A program made the translations under genes and the position numbers. The notes below the pieces were generated by a model. That model worked only from the letters and a program-made list of their open reading frames with translations. It did no database searches and was not told the origin of the DNA. Of a DNA stretch of 64,000 nucleotides, positions 8,498-16,390 are shown piece by piece. The stretch lies in contig JAZNXI010000177.1 of assembly GCA_045593825.1 (NCBI GenBank), forward strand, positions 45,813 to 109,812, in the 5' to 3' direction. The number at the start of each line of letters is the position of its first letter. The stretch's first letter is position 1. The DNA is from SIG299 sp045593825 (lineage in GTDB: Bacteria; Bacillota; Clostridia; Lachnospirales; Lachnospiraceae).

Positions 8498-10342
8498 TTA
8501 TTCACATAAAATCCGTTCCATCAGGCTGACCCGGTTAAACGGAAGCATAAAATAATAGCCATCCACAAAAGGATCCAGCTTTTTCATCAAACCCTTTGCG
8601 ATTTCAGCACCGGCAATCTCGCCCTCTTCTCTGGTCATGTCGGCCCGGTACATGGCAAGCACCTCATCCGGCACATTCATCCCCGCCATTTCATTCCGGA
8701 TAAAGCTGGCATTTTTTAAACTTACCGGCGGAAGAATTCCCGCAAGAATCTTTGCTCCCGTACGCTCTTTCAGCCATTTAATCCGCTCTATATCCTCATC
8801 AGAAAATACCGGCTGGGACAGGAAAAACGAGCACCCTGCTGCCATCTTCTTTTCCATACGTTCCGCCACCTTTTCCCCGTTCGGAAAGTTATAGTTTAAC
8901 GCCCCGCCAAAGAAGAAGCCATCCTCCGGAAACAATTCTTTATTCATTTCCGTCACATAGTTCATAAACCGGATGGAGTTATAATCAAACACACCGGTGA
9001 CTGTCTTTCTGTCATCTCCCGGCACCGGGTCTCCGGTAACAATCAAAAGATTTCTCAGCCCATTCATATGTGCTCCCAGCAAAAGAGAGCGCATGGCAAT
9101 CACATTACGGTCACGGCAACACACGTGAGGAATTACCTGCATTCCGGTCTGACCGCTGATATGAAGCGCTGTCAGCGTAGAATCCGCCCGGCTCCGCCCC
9201 ATTGGAGAATCCGCAAAGGTGAGCACATCCACCGGATACTTAGAAAGTGTTTTTGCACAAGCAAGAAGCTTCTCGCCGTCCGCATTGTACGGAGGGTCCA
9301 GCTCCACTGCAATGACTTTTTCGCCACGGAGAAGCTTGTCTTTTAACTTATTCTGCATTTCTGCCGGCAAACCGTTTTCACTGCCTTGTGTTTCTCTAAT
9401 ACCTACCGGCTTTTTCGCCTCTTCCAACAGTTTTTCATATTCTTCCTTTGAAATCCGCTCCACAGTCTTCTTTCCGGGAATCTTCTTTCGCATCTCCCGG
9501 ATAAAGGACGGCATGGTGCCACAGCAGCCACCGACAATATCTGCGCCAAGCCCTGCTATTTCCACCATGTTATCGCCGAAATATCCGGCACTGTTTAAAA
9601 ATACCGCACGGCTGGAGAAGGTTTCCGCATAACCTGCATTTGGTGCCGCCAGCAAAAAAACATCCTTTGGCAGTTTACACTTTTCAAGTACGGATTTCAT
9701 ATGTACGGAACCGATACCGCAGTTAAAACCGATGGCATCCGCCGGCTGTAAACCCTCCGAAAATAAAAGACGCTCTGCCTTTTGACCGGCGGTGGTAAAT
9801 CCGTTTTTATTAATACAAAAGCTGACAGAGCAAAAACTATCCTCTGCCTTTTCTTTTATGTACGCAAGAATTTCCGGCACAAACTCCATGGAAGAAAAGG
9901 TTTCCAGCCAGAAAATATCCATGCCTTCGTCCAGGAAAACATCACAAATCCGGTAATATTCCGAAAGAATTTCTTCCGCTGTCCGTTCTCCTCCACCGGC
10001 GATTGGCCCGATGTCCGCTGCTGCAAAGCAATCTCTGCCGGTACGTTCTTTCTCCTCTGCCACTGCCTGCTTTGCAATACGGCATGCCTGACGGAGCAAA
10101 TTTTCTCTTTCTGTGTTACCCATCTGCGGCAGAACAGCAGAATTCACCGCAAAGGTATTGGTGCGGATAATGTCCGCGCCTGCTGCCAGATACTCTTTGT
10201 GGATGTTCAGAATCACTTCCGGTTGCGAAATTGTGGCCAGTTCCGCAATATCCTCTTTATGCTCCTGTAGCTGCTGGTAATAGGTACCCATGGCACCATC
10301 CATCAGCAGGATATTATCATTTAAGAAATCTTTTAGTTTCAC
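8498..10342 (-). CDS. bifunctional homocysteine S-methyltransferase / methylenetetrahydrofolate reductase
   Basis: A 614-residue fusion of the type named YitJ in Bacillus. Residues about 1-290 are a homocysteine methyltransferase barrel with the Zn-cysteine sites GFNCGIGS and GGCCGT. Residues about 310-610 are a MetF-like 5,10-methylenetetrahydrofolate reductase (VELDPPYN, LLIVTGDPVP, NYNFPNG). It supplies methyl-THF and can methylate homocysteine or channel with the MetH encoded next. The start is GTG at 10342 behind AGAGG. The leader of about 60 nt from promoter 10411-10439 is too short for an S-box (SAM-I) riboswitch and shows none of its conserved motifs. Confidence 0.92.
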   Translation of the reverse strand: MKLKDFLNDNILLMDGAMGTYYQQLQEHKEDIAELATISQPEVILNIHKEYLAAGADIIRTNTFAVNSAVLPQMGNTERENLLRQACRIAKQAVAEEKERTGRDCFAAADIGPIAGGGERTAEEILSEYYRICDVFLDEGMDIFWLETFSSMEFVPEILAYIKEKAEDSFCSVSFCINKNGFTTAGQKAERLLFSEGLQPADAIGFNCGIGSVHMKSVLEKCKLPKDVFLLAAPNAGYAETFSSRAVFLNSAGYFGDNMVEIAGLGADIVGGCCGTMPSFIREMRKKIPGKKTVERISKEEYEKLLEEAKKPVGIRETQGSENGLPAEMQNKLKDKLLRGEKVIAVELDPPYNADGEKLLACAKTLSKYPVDVLTFADSPMGRSRADSTLTALHISGQTGMQVIPHVCCRDRNVIAMRSLLLGAHMNGLRNLLIVTGDPVPGDDRKTVTGVFDYNSIRFMNYVTEMNKELFPEDGFFFGGALNYNFPNGEKVAERMEKKMAAGCSFFLSQPVFSDEDIERIKWLKERTGAKILAGILPPVSLKNASFIRNEMAGMNVPDEVLAMYRADMTREEGEIAGAEIAKGLMKKLDPFVDGYYFMLPFNRVSLMERILCE

Positions 10343-10410
10343 TTGGGCTTCCTCTCAAACGGATAGTTTTGTTGATATCAATCTTTTTGTCGCCACTTCT
10401 TTATCGCTTT

Positions 10411-10439
10411 ATTGTAGCAGATTAACAAAGCTATGACAA
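10411..10439 (-). promoter_or_regulatory. promoter of the methionine synthesis operon
   Basis: TTGTCA (10439-10434), a 17-bp spacer and TACAAT (10416-10411) on the minus strand. A perfect 10-bp palindrome TTGATATCAA lies downstream at 10372-10381, between the predicted start of transcription and the GTG. It could be an operator. Confidence 0.7.
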
Positions 10440-10459
10440 GAAGAAAATATTGACCGATT

Positions 10460-10864
10460 TTAACGGATATAAGAAACAGCTCCCATCTCTTCCACCAGAC
10501 GCATACCTATCTTACGGTAAAAGCTGTTGGCCTTTACATCTGCCTTGTCCGTATACAATGACAGCATCCGCACATCTGCGTATTTCTCAAATACATGCTG
10601 AAGTAATTTTGTGCCTAGTCCCTGCCGCTGATACTCCGTCTTAATCACCAAATCCTCAACGACTACAATATGCTCTCCGTCACCAACACAACGCACAAAA
10701 CCAATCAACTTCTCCTCATCAAAAATTCCGTACACATAAAGAGAGTTATCGTAGGCCCGTTTTAATTTCTCATCATCATTCAAATAAGCAGTCCATCCCT
10801 GCTCCTTATAAATTTCCTTAATTTCTTCTAACCGGCTGCTGCCAAATTCTTTATATTCTAACAT
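10460..10864 (-). CDS. GNAT-family N-acetyltransferase
   Basis: A 134-residue single-domain acetyltransferase. The acetyl-CoA loop is QRQGLGTKLL in motif A, preceded by the beta-strand VVEDLVIKTEY; the C-terminus has the usual NSFYRKIGM. The substrate is unknown (amine, protein N-terminus or drug). Its ATG overlaps the stop of the preceding acetyltransferase gene (TAATG at 10864-10866), so the two should be translationally coupled. It is the last gene of the operon starting at 13504. Confidence 0.85.
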   Translation of the reverse strand: MLEYKEFGSSRLEEIKEIYKEQGWTAYLNDDEKLKRAYDNSLYVYGIFDEEKLIGFVRCVGDGEHIVVVEDLVIKTEYQRQGLGTKLLQHVFEKYADVRMLSLYTDKADVKANSFYRKIGMRLVEEMGAVSYIR

Positions 10865-11616
10865 TATTCCTCCATCGTTGCCCGTCCGGCTTTCTTAACT
10901 GCTACTGTTTTGAATCCTGCCTCCAGATAAATTCTCTGTGCTTCCTCCCCCGCCGGCCAAAGGTAACAGTTTTCAATTCCCTGCTCCTTGCAGTACTCCA
11001 CTAGAGCATTCATCAATGCTCTTGCCACACCGATACGGCGGTATTCCTTAGACACCAATATATAATCATAACGGCACACACTGTCACGCACGTGGACATA
11101 GGTCATGCCTACCGGCTGACCCTTATAATATGCCACAAAGAACATGGTATTGGGATTTTGTATCATCTTCTTTGCCACACCGATTTCCCACGGTTCCCCG
11201 GCTTTTTCAAAGATTTCTAAGGCAAAGGTATCTTCCCACTTTGTAACCCGTTTTACCGAAATCTCCGGATTAGTCACCAGATGATTTTCCTCCACCGGCA
11301 CCATGAACCGTATCTCCTCTTCCCAGGTTTTGAATTCGTGTTTTTCAAAAATATCTTTATGCCCTGAAAAATATCCTTCATCATCAGTTGCCTGATAAAT
11401 AATCGGATTTTGCCCCTTACTCCGGTAAAATGCCTCAACGTCTGCGAGCACCGCATCCAAATCGGTTATCTTATCTTTAAAAATCACGGCGTGATTACTG
11501 TCGTAGGAATCCTTGTTGGATTCATCGTAAAACAGCATGCCGTAGTCTCTTTCTTCATAACGTGTAAACTCCCGGGGAAACAAATCTTCCTCCCGGAAAA
11601 TTTTATCTATGTTCAT
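10864..11616 (-). CDS. GNAT-family N-acetyltransferase
   Basis: 250 residues. The C-terminal half is the GNAT fold (DYILVSKEYRRIGVARALMNAL, then the AGEEAQRIYLEAGF tail); the N-terminal about 110 residues are divergent and may be a second, degenerate GNAT half. A longer reading is open back to 11739, but the ATG at 11616 has AGGAG just upstream and the extra residues would overlap the preceding kinase gene in another frame. It overlaps that gene by 14 bp and the next acetyltransferase by 1 bp. Confidence 0.84.
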   Translation of the reverse strand: MNIDKIFREEDLFPREFTRYEERDYGMLFYDESNKDSYDSNHAVIFKDKITDLDAVLADVEAFYRSKGQNPIIYQATDDEGYFSGHKDIFEKHEFKTWEEEIRFMVPVEENHLVTNPEISVKRVTKWEDTFALEIFEKAGEPWEIGVAKKMIQNPNTMFFVAYYKGQPVGMTYVHVRDSVCRYDYILVSKEYRRIGVARALMNALVEYCKEQGIENCYLWPAGEEAQRIYLEAGFKTVAVKKAGRATMEE

Positions 11617-12595
11617 ATAGCCATCTCCTAAGTTCTGCCATCTGCGCCCGCTGATTCTTAATCTCCGCGATAGTGCCTTCCACCTGTTTTTTGCCTTCTT
11701 CCCTGTCTGCCTCGTCATTTTCAAGCATTCCTGCCGCACGGCGCATATTGTATTCCAGCCAGCCGAGAATTCCGTCGAAGCTTCGTAACAGCACCGTATC
11801 CCAGTCTACAAATCTGATTTCTTTATAAGCTCTATATACGTCCATCAGCGCTTCCAATTTTTCAAAATTATATCTGCCGTCAACTTCCGTAATCCAGTAA
11901 TTGAATACTTCTATCAGCTCCTGGAACGGGTTCACACAGCCCGCTGCCTCCCAGTCAATGATGTAAGGCTGATTTCCCTGCCACATTACATTTTTCGGAT
12001 CCAAATCCCGGTGACTGATTACCTTGTGGGAGGAAGAGATTTTTAGTGCATGAACAACCTCCGCATCCAGTGCCAAAAGCTCCGGTAAAAAGGCCTTTAA
12101 AGCAGAAAATTCTCCTTGTTCCCCACACGTCATTGCCTTGCAAAGATACTCCCACTCAAAAACATCACGCACTTCCGTCTCAGGCTCCATTCCTTCAACT
12201 TCCACATCAGCGGCATGGATTTTTCCAAGCAATTCTCCGATTTTTGCACAATGCTCCACCGTAATTTCCGGTGCAAATACCGATGCCCCTTCCAGCCAGT
12301 CAAACACCATAAACCAACTGCCGTCATGTTCTACTACATGTGCTCCGTCAAATTTCTTTGCCGCCACCAACGGAACAACCTTTTCCAACGCATGGGACAC
12401 CTTTTCCGAATTTATCATGTTCTGTAATGCTTCCGTGCGCTGCATGATTTCCGGATTCAGCACCTTAATGGCGTAGATGCCACAGGTTGTTTCCACCCGG
12501 TACATTTTGTGAAGTAATCCACCGGAAACAGGGCGCAGTGCAATCACTCCGCCCAATCCGTAATTTTCACAAAAGTTTTTCATTAAAACATCCAT
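11603..12595 (-). CDS. APH/choline-kinase-like phosphotransferase
   Basis: 330 residues with a protein-kinase-like aminoglycoside phosphotransferase fold. The catalytic loop is intact (SHRDLDPKN, near residue 197), followed by the metal-binding IDWEAAG. The N-terminus has the Lys-containing YAIKVLNPE strand. Members of the family phosphorylate aminoglycosides, macrolides, homoserine or small alcohols, so drug resistance should not be assumed. Its ATG immediately follows the stop of the serine hydrolase gene with no gap, and it overlaps the next gene. This indicates one operon. Confidence 0.85.
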   Translation of the reverse strand: MDVLMKNFCENYGLGGVIALRPVSGGLLHKMYRVETTCGIYAIKVLNPEIMQRTEALQNMINSEKVSHALEKVVPLVAAKKFDGAHVVEHDGSWFMVFDWLEGASVFAPEITVEHCAKIGELLGKIHAADVEVEGMEPETEVRDVFEWEYLCKAMTCGEQGEFSALKAFLPELLALDAEVVHALKISSSHKVISHRDLDPKNVMWQGNQPYIIDWEAAGCVNPFQELIEVFNYWITEVDGRYNFEKLEALMDVYRAYKEIRFVDWDTVLLRSFDGILGWLEYNMRRAAGMLENDEADREEGKKQVEGTIAEIKNQRAQMAELRRWLYEHR

Positions 12596-13504
12596 TTATA
12601 AATCTGCAAGCACAATTTCATTCAGTGCCTGTTTTACCTTTTCAAAATTTCCGTACTCAGAGCACTGCACCGCAACTACGTATCCCTGCTTTGGAAGCAC
12701 AATGGTTACCTGTCCAAAGGCACCATCTGCACGGTACGCCCCTTCTTGCGGCATCATCCAGAACTGATAGCCATAGCCACAGTTCCAGCTGTCACCACCG
12801 CTTGTTTCAATCTGTTTTCTGGTTGCTTCTTTTATCCAAAGAGAACTAAGCAGACGCTCGCCCTTCCAGACACCGTCCGCCAGATACAACTGACCTAACT
12901 TCATCATGTCTGTGATATTTAAAAACAGACCACTGCCACCGTTTACATTGCCCTGTGGGTCACATTCCCAAATCGGATATCCGATGTCAAGAGGCTTAAA
13001 CAACTTTTCATACAAGTATACATCCAACCGCATTCCCACCGCCTTGGCAAGCATCAAACCCGCCAAATGACTGTCGGCAGTTGAATAATCAAACTCTGTG
13101 CCCGGCTTCTTTAAAACCTCCCGGGACAACATATATTCCAAATAATCCGGCAGACCTTCTCCTTTTCTTCGTCCGTCAATCATCAGGTACGGCTTTCCGA
13201 AGCCGCTGGACATGGTAAGCAGATGCCGGAACCGGATTTCACGGAGCCACTTTTGATGCACCGCTGGAACTTTATCCTTAAAATACTTTACCAGAGGGTC
13301 CTCCAACGTCAGTGCTCCCTCCTCCAGGGCGATACCTGCCGCTGTGCTCATAAAGCTCTTGGTATGGGAATAAATATTGCGGCTCTGCAGTTTCACAAAA
13401 TGATGCTCTAACAGTACCTCTTCCTTGTTTGCCAAAGCAACTGCTTCGATACCCGGATTTTCTGCTTTCATACGCTCGATAAATTGTTTTATTCTCTGTT
13501 CCAT
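12596..13504 (-). CDS. beta-lactamase-fold serine hydrolase
   Basis: A 302-residue class-C-like penicillin-recognising hydrolase. The SxxK motif is SHTK (nucleophile Ser in IYSHTKSFMS) and the second motif is YST in FDYSTADSHLAG. A KTG-like strand may be represented by the DGAFGQ region. No signal peptide is visible, so it is probably a cytosolic esterase or peptidase rather than a secreted beta-lactamase. The ATG has GGAGAGGG upstream and a TTGAAA-17-TAAAAT promoter at 13572-13600. It is the first gene of a four-gene operon with a kinase and two acetyltransferases. Confidence 0.85.
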   Translation of the reverse strand: MEQRIKQFIERMKAENPGIEAVALANKEEVLLEHHFVKLQSRNIYSHTKSFMSTAAGIALEEGALTLEDPLVKYFKDKVPAVHQKWLREIRFRHLLTMSSGFGKPYLMIDGRRKGEGLPDYLEYMLSREVLKKPGTEFDYSTADSHLAGLMLAKAVGMRLDVYLYEKLFKPLDIGYPIWECDPQGNVNGGSGLFLNITDMMKLGQLYLADGVWKGERLLSSLWIKEATRKQIETSGGDSWNCGYGYQFWMMPQEGAYRADGAFGQVTIVLPKQGYVVAVQCSEYGNFEKVKQALNEIVLADL

Positions 13505-13571
13505 ACGGCCCTCTCCTTTTTTCTTTCGCTATTCTTTCACAATCTTTCATGAAAAATTATTCTCTGCTATT

Positions 13572-13600
13572 ATTTTACCACTGTGTACCCTGTTTTTCAA
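13572..13600 (-). promoter_or_regulatory. promoter of the serine hydrolase/kinase/GNAT operon
   Basis: TTGAAA (13600-13595), a 17-bp spacer, TAAAAT (13577-13572) on the minus strand, about 70 bp before the ATG at 13504. Confidence 0.7.
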
Positions 13601-13618
13601 TCATATCTCTACATAAAA

Positions 13619-13647
13619 TAGTCCGGACAGCACCACCATCCGGACTA
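13619..13647 (-). terminator. intrinsic terminator after the truncated regulator
   Basis: Perfect 9-bp arms TAGTCCGGA / TCCGGACTA (13619-13627, 13639-13647) with an 11-nt loop, followed on the minus strand by TTTTATG. Confidence 0.75.
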
Positions 13648-13658
13648 CATAAAATTTT

Positions 13659-14334
13659 TTATTCATATTTCTTTGCCAACACATAAATCGGAATAAATAT
13701 ACTTACCAAAAGCACCGCTGCGGTTACTCCGGATGAAGCACCATATACAACGGTCCAATCCACGCTTTGGCTGAACCAACATGCCGCAAACCATATCACC
13801 GGACCGGCAAGAAGCATAAGGATGGACCAGATGCGTATCCAGCCAAGAATATACTTCCAGTTGCTGTTGTTAAAATGCACACCCGGCATGTTCATGCGGA
13901 AAAACCCGTCACTGTACGCCGAGATTTTATTTTCATCATAGTAGGACGGTAGCTTTTCCTTTGCAAAAAAGCAGGCATAGGTTCCGAAAATCAGGCCAAA
14001 CAACGGACACATTAACGGCATGGAAACAGCAAACGGATTCACACTCCGAACCCATGTAAAATAATAGTACACACCAATACACGCCGCCAGACAAACTACC
14101 ACAGCCAAAGCAAAACACCCCTGGATTTTCTTTCGCGCTTTATCTACGGCTTCCCGCTCTTCCTCCGTCATCTGGATAACCGTAGTCATCATGGCCTCAG
14201 CCTTTTCCGGAGCAAGTGTTTCTGATGCTTCATACCTGCGGCATTCCAAAAGTTCTGTCACGGTTACCCCAAGCAGTTTGGAAAGCGGCATTAAAAGCGC
14301 CACATCCGAATTCTTTTTTGTCAATCTCAAACAT
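13659..14334 (-). pseudogene. XRE-family regulator with most of the HTH deleted
   Basis: The downstream frame encodes the end of an XRE-type helix-turn-helix (DVALLMPLSKLLGVTVTELLE), then a linker and a membrane domain with about four helices. The intact ribosome site (AGGAGA) and ATG at 14334 read MFEIDKKEFG, which I recognise as the usual start of this regulator type, but then run out of frame and stop after 34 codons. The residues normally lying between these two segments (roughly 40) are absent. This fits an internal deletion near 14300-14308 with a net frameshift. A TTG at 14330 in the downstream frame lies 5 nt from the same GGAG and could still allow an HTH-less membrane protein. The promoter and palindromic operator remain (14370-14398). 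Confidence 0.75.
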
Positions 14335-14369
14335 TCTCCTGTCCTCCACTTCAAGTCTTTGTTGCCCTC

Positions 14370-14398
14370 ATTATACAAATCACCTGATAATCAGGCAA
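14370..14398 (-). promoter_or_regulatory. promoter with palindromic operator of the decayed regulator
   Basis: TTGCCT (14398-14393), a 17-bp spacer, TATAAT (14375-14370) on the minus strand. The perfect palindrome CCTGATAATCAGG (14383-14395) covers the -35 end and spacer, as expected for an autorepressor site. Confidence 0.7.
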
Positions 14399-14459
14399 CC
14401 TACTGTTGGTGGAGTCATTAGAAATCCGCATAAATAAAGGCTTGCCCCGCCATAATTAA

Positions 14460-14999
14460 TTATCGTCGTTCCATCCTCCGTACTATCTTCCGTATCGGCA
14501 CAGCCACAGCAGCAGCCGCCAAAATTTTTATCAAATCAAATATCAGATATGGCACTACGCAAACCAACAGTGCCTGAATCAAAGTATAAGTTCCTTTCAT
14601 GATTATCAGAAACCATATCGTTCCAAAGCAGTAGCACACCAACGTTCCCAATGTCATGGTAAAAATAGTATGCATACCTTGTTCCACCAGTAAACCAATC
14701 ACCAATGCACACAGTACATACCCTATGATATAGCCTCCCGTCGGCCCTGCCAGCACTCCGATTCCGCCGGAAAATCCGGAAAATACCGGAAGTCCAACCA
14801 GCCCTAGCAGCAAATAAATCAGAACGCAAATTGCTCCCCGCTTTGCCCCCAGAAGAACTGCTGCCAGATATACACCAAACAAAGCCAGGCTAAGCGGCAC
14901 CGGACTCATCGGAACAGGTATTGTAAAAGGAGAAATCACACAGAGCACCGCACTCATCAGGGCAATTTCTGCCATCTGTATTGTCTTTTGTGCCCTCAT
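14460..14999 (-). CDS. bioY: biotin ECF transporter substrate-binding protein BioY
   Basis: 179 residues, about six membrane helices. The BioY signature is the Gly-rich AGPTGGYIIGYVLCAL. BioY is the S component that binds biotin in the membrane and works with a shared EcfAA'T energising module, which is not encoded in this window. The ATG at 14999 follows the pepT stop by 2 bp and uses AGGAAG inside the end of pepT, so the two genes are cotranscribed. Biotin is a cofactor of acetyl-CoA carboxylase, whose carboxyltransferase is encoded at 56311-57978. Confidence 0.92.
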   Translation of the reverse strand: MRAQKTIQMAEIALMSAVLCVISPFTIPVPMSPVPLSLALFGVYLAAVLLGAKRGAICVLIYLLLGLVGLPVFSGFSGGIGVLAGPTGGYIIGYVLCALVIGLLVEQGMHTIFTMTLGTLVCYCFGTIWFLIIMKGTYTLIQALLVCVVPYLIFDLIKILAAAAVAVPIRKIVRRMERR

Positions 15000-15001
15000 A
15001 C

Positions 15002-16225
15002 TTAAGCTTCCTGATAAACTTTAATCAACTGTAACAAGAACTCCACAAGGCGCTCCATATCCTGCACCGGAACATACTCATACTTGCCGTGATAATTTTC
15101 GCCGCCGGTACAAAGATTCGGACAAGGAAGCCCCATAAAGGAAAGACGTGCGCCATCGGTGCCGCCGCGGATTGGAGTAATAATCGGAGCAATGCCAAGG
15201 TCTTCCATAGCCTTTGTGGCATTATCAATCAAGAACATATAAGGTTCCACTTTTTCCTTCATGTTGTAGTAGGAATCCTGCACTACACAGTCCACGGTTC
15301 CTGCACCATACTTTTCATTTAAGAACGCTGCTGTTTTTTCAAAGCGGGCCTTCTTTTCTTCAAACTTCTGCTTGTCGTGGTCGCGGATGATGTAGAAAAG
15401 TTCCGCTTCTTCCACACCGCCGGTCATGCGGTCCAAATGGAAAAAGCCTTCATAGCCTTCGGTGTATGCCGGATTCTGTGCTACCGGCAGCATCTGCTGA
15501 AATTCCATACCAACAAGCAAGGCATTTACCATCTTGCCCTTGGCAGAACCCGGATGAATGCTCTGTCCGTGAATCTTTAAACGGCCGGAAGCCGCATTAA
15601 AATTCTCATATTCAATTTCGCCAAGAGCGCCGCCGTCTACGGTATAAGCAAACTCAGCACCAAAACCTTCTACGTTAAAATGGTCCACACCGGCACCCAC
15701 CTCCTCATCCGGAGTGAATGCAATCTGAATGGTTCCATGCGGAATAGACTTGTCAGAAAGTAAAATTTCTGCCATGGTCATAATTTCCGCAATACCGGCC
15801 TTATCGTCTGCACCAAGAAGGGTTGTACCGTCGGTAACAATTAAATCTTTGCCGACATTGTGACTTAAAGACGGGAACATGTCCGCATCCATGGCAATAT
15901 TCTCCGTTTCATTTAAAACAATTTTACCGCCATCGTAATTCTTTACAATACGCGGTTTTACATTGGCACCACTCATGGCCGGAGAGGTATCCATATGTGC
16001 AAGAAAACCTAACACCGGCACCTTTTTATCGGAAGTAGCCGGAATGGTAGCATACACATAGCCAAACTCATCCATACGTGGATTTTGGGCACCGATTGCC
16101 GTAAGTTCTTCCACTAACATCTTTGCTAAGACTTTCTGCTTTTCACTGCTTGGGAAGCAGACCGCATCCTCCACAGACTCCGTATCTACCGCTACATAAT
16201 TCAAAAAACGTTCTATCACTTTCAT
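15002..16225 (-). CDS. pepT: peptidase T (tripeptide aminopeptidase)
   Basis: A 407-residue M20-family zinc aminopeptidase that removes N-terminal residues from tripeptides in the cytosol. Metal-site motifs in order: AHMDTSPA (His/Asp), GADDKAGIAEI (bridging Asp), TPDEEVGAG (catalytic Glu and metal Glu), YTVDGG, and the C-terminal CTGGENYHGKYE (metal His). Length matches the family. The ATG at 16225 has AGGAGG upstream. It is transcribed divergently from the CorC-like gene and forms an operon with bioY. Confidence 0.95.
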   Translation of the reverse strand: MKVIERFLNYVAVDTESVEDAVCFPSSEKQKVLAKMLVEELTAIGAQNPRMDEFGYVYATIPATSDKKVPVLGFLAHMDTSPAMSGANVKPRIVKNYDGGKIVLNETENIAMDADMFPSLSHNVGKDLIVTDGTTLLGADDKAGIAEIMTMAEILLSDKSIPHGTIQIAFTPDEEVGAGVDHFNVEGFGAEFAYTVDGGALGEIEYENFNAASGRLKIHGQSIHPGSAKGKMVNALLVGMEFQQMLPVAQNPAYTEGYEGFFHLDRMTGGVEEAELFYIIRDHDKQKFEEKKARFEKTAAFLNEKYGAGTVDCVVQDSYYNMKEKVEPYMFLIDNATKAMEDLGIAPIITPIRGGTDGARLSFMGLPCPNLCTGGENYHGKYEYVPVQDMERLVEFLLQLIKVYQEA

Positions 16226-16268
16226 TATCTTTTCCTCCTAAATAATTCAATTAAATCAAACTGCTATT

Positions 16269-16297
16269 ACTATACCACATTTCTCCCCCGCTGTACA
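16269..16297 (-). promoter_or_regulatory. promoter of pepT-bioY
   Basis: TGTACA (16297-16292), a 17-bp spacer, TATAGT (16274-16269) on the minus strand. It is back to back with the plus-strand promoter at 16299-16327. Confidence 0.6.
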
Positions 16298-16298
16298 G

Positions 16299-16327
16299 TT
16301 GACATTGCAGTAAAAATGCGATATTAT
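16299..16327 (+). promoter_or_regulatory. promoter of corC-like/ABC-F/pectate lyase genes
   Basis: A perfect TTGACA (16299-16304), a 17-bp spacer and TATTAT (16322-16327). A short inverted repeat TGTATAT/ATATACA (16335-16341, 16348-16354) follows in the leader. Confidence 0.75.
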
Positions 16328-16390
16328 TATATGGTGTATATCCATATATATACAGCATAATAAATCTCAAAAAGGAGTGATATTTAAAAA

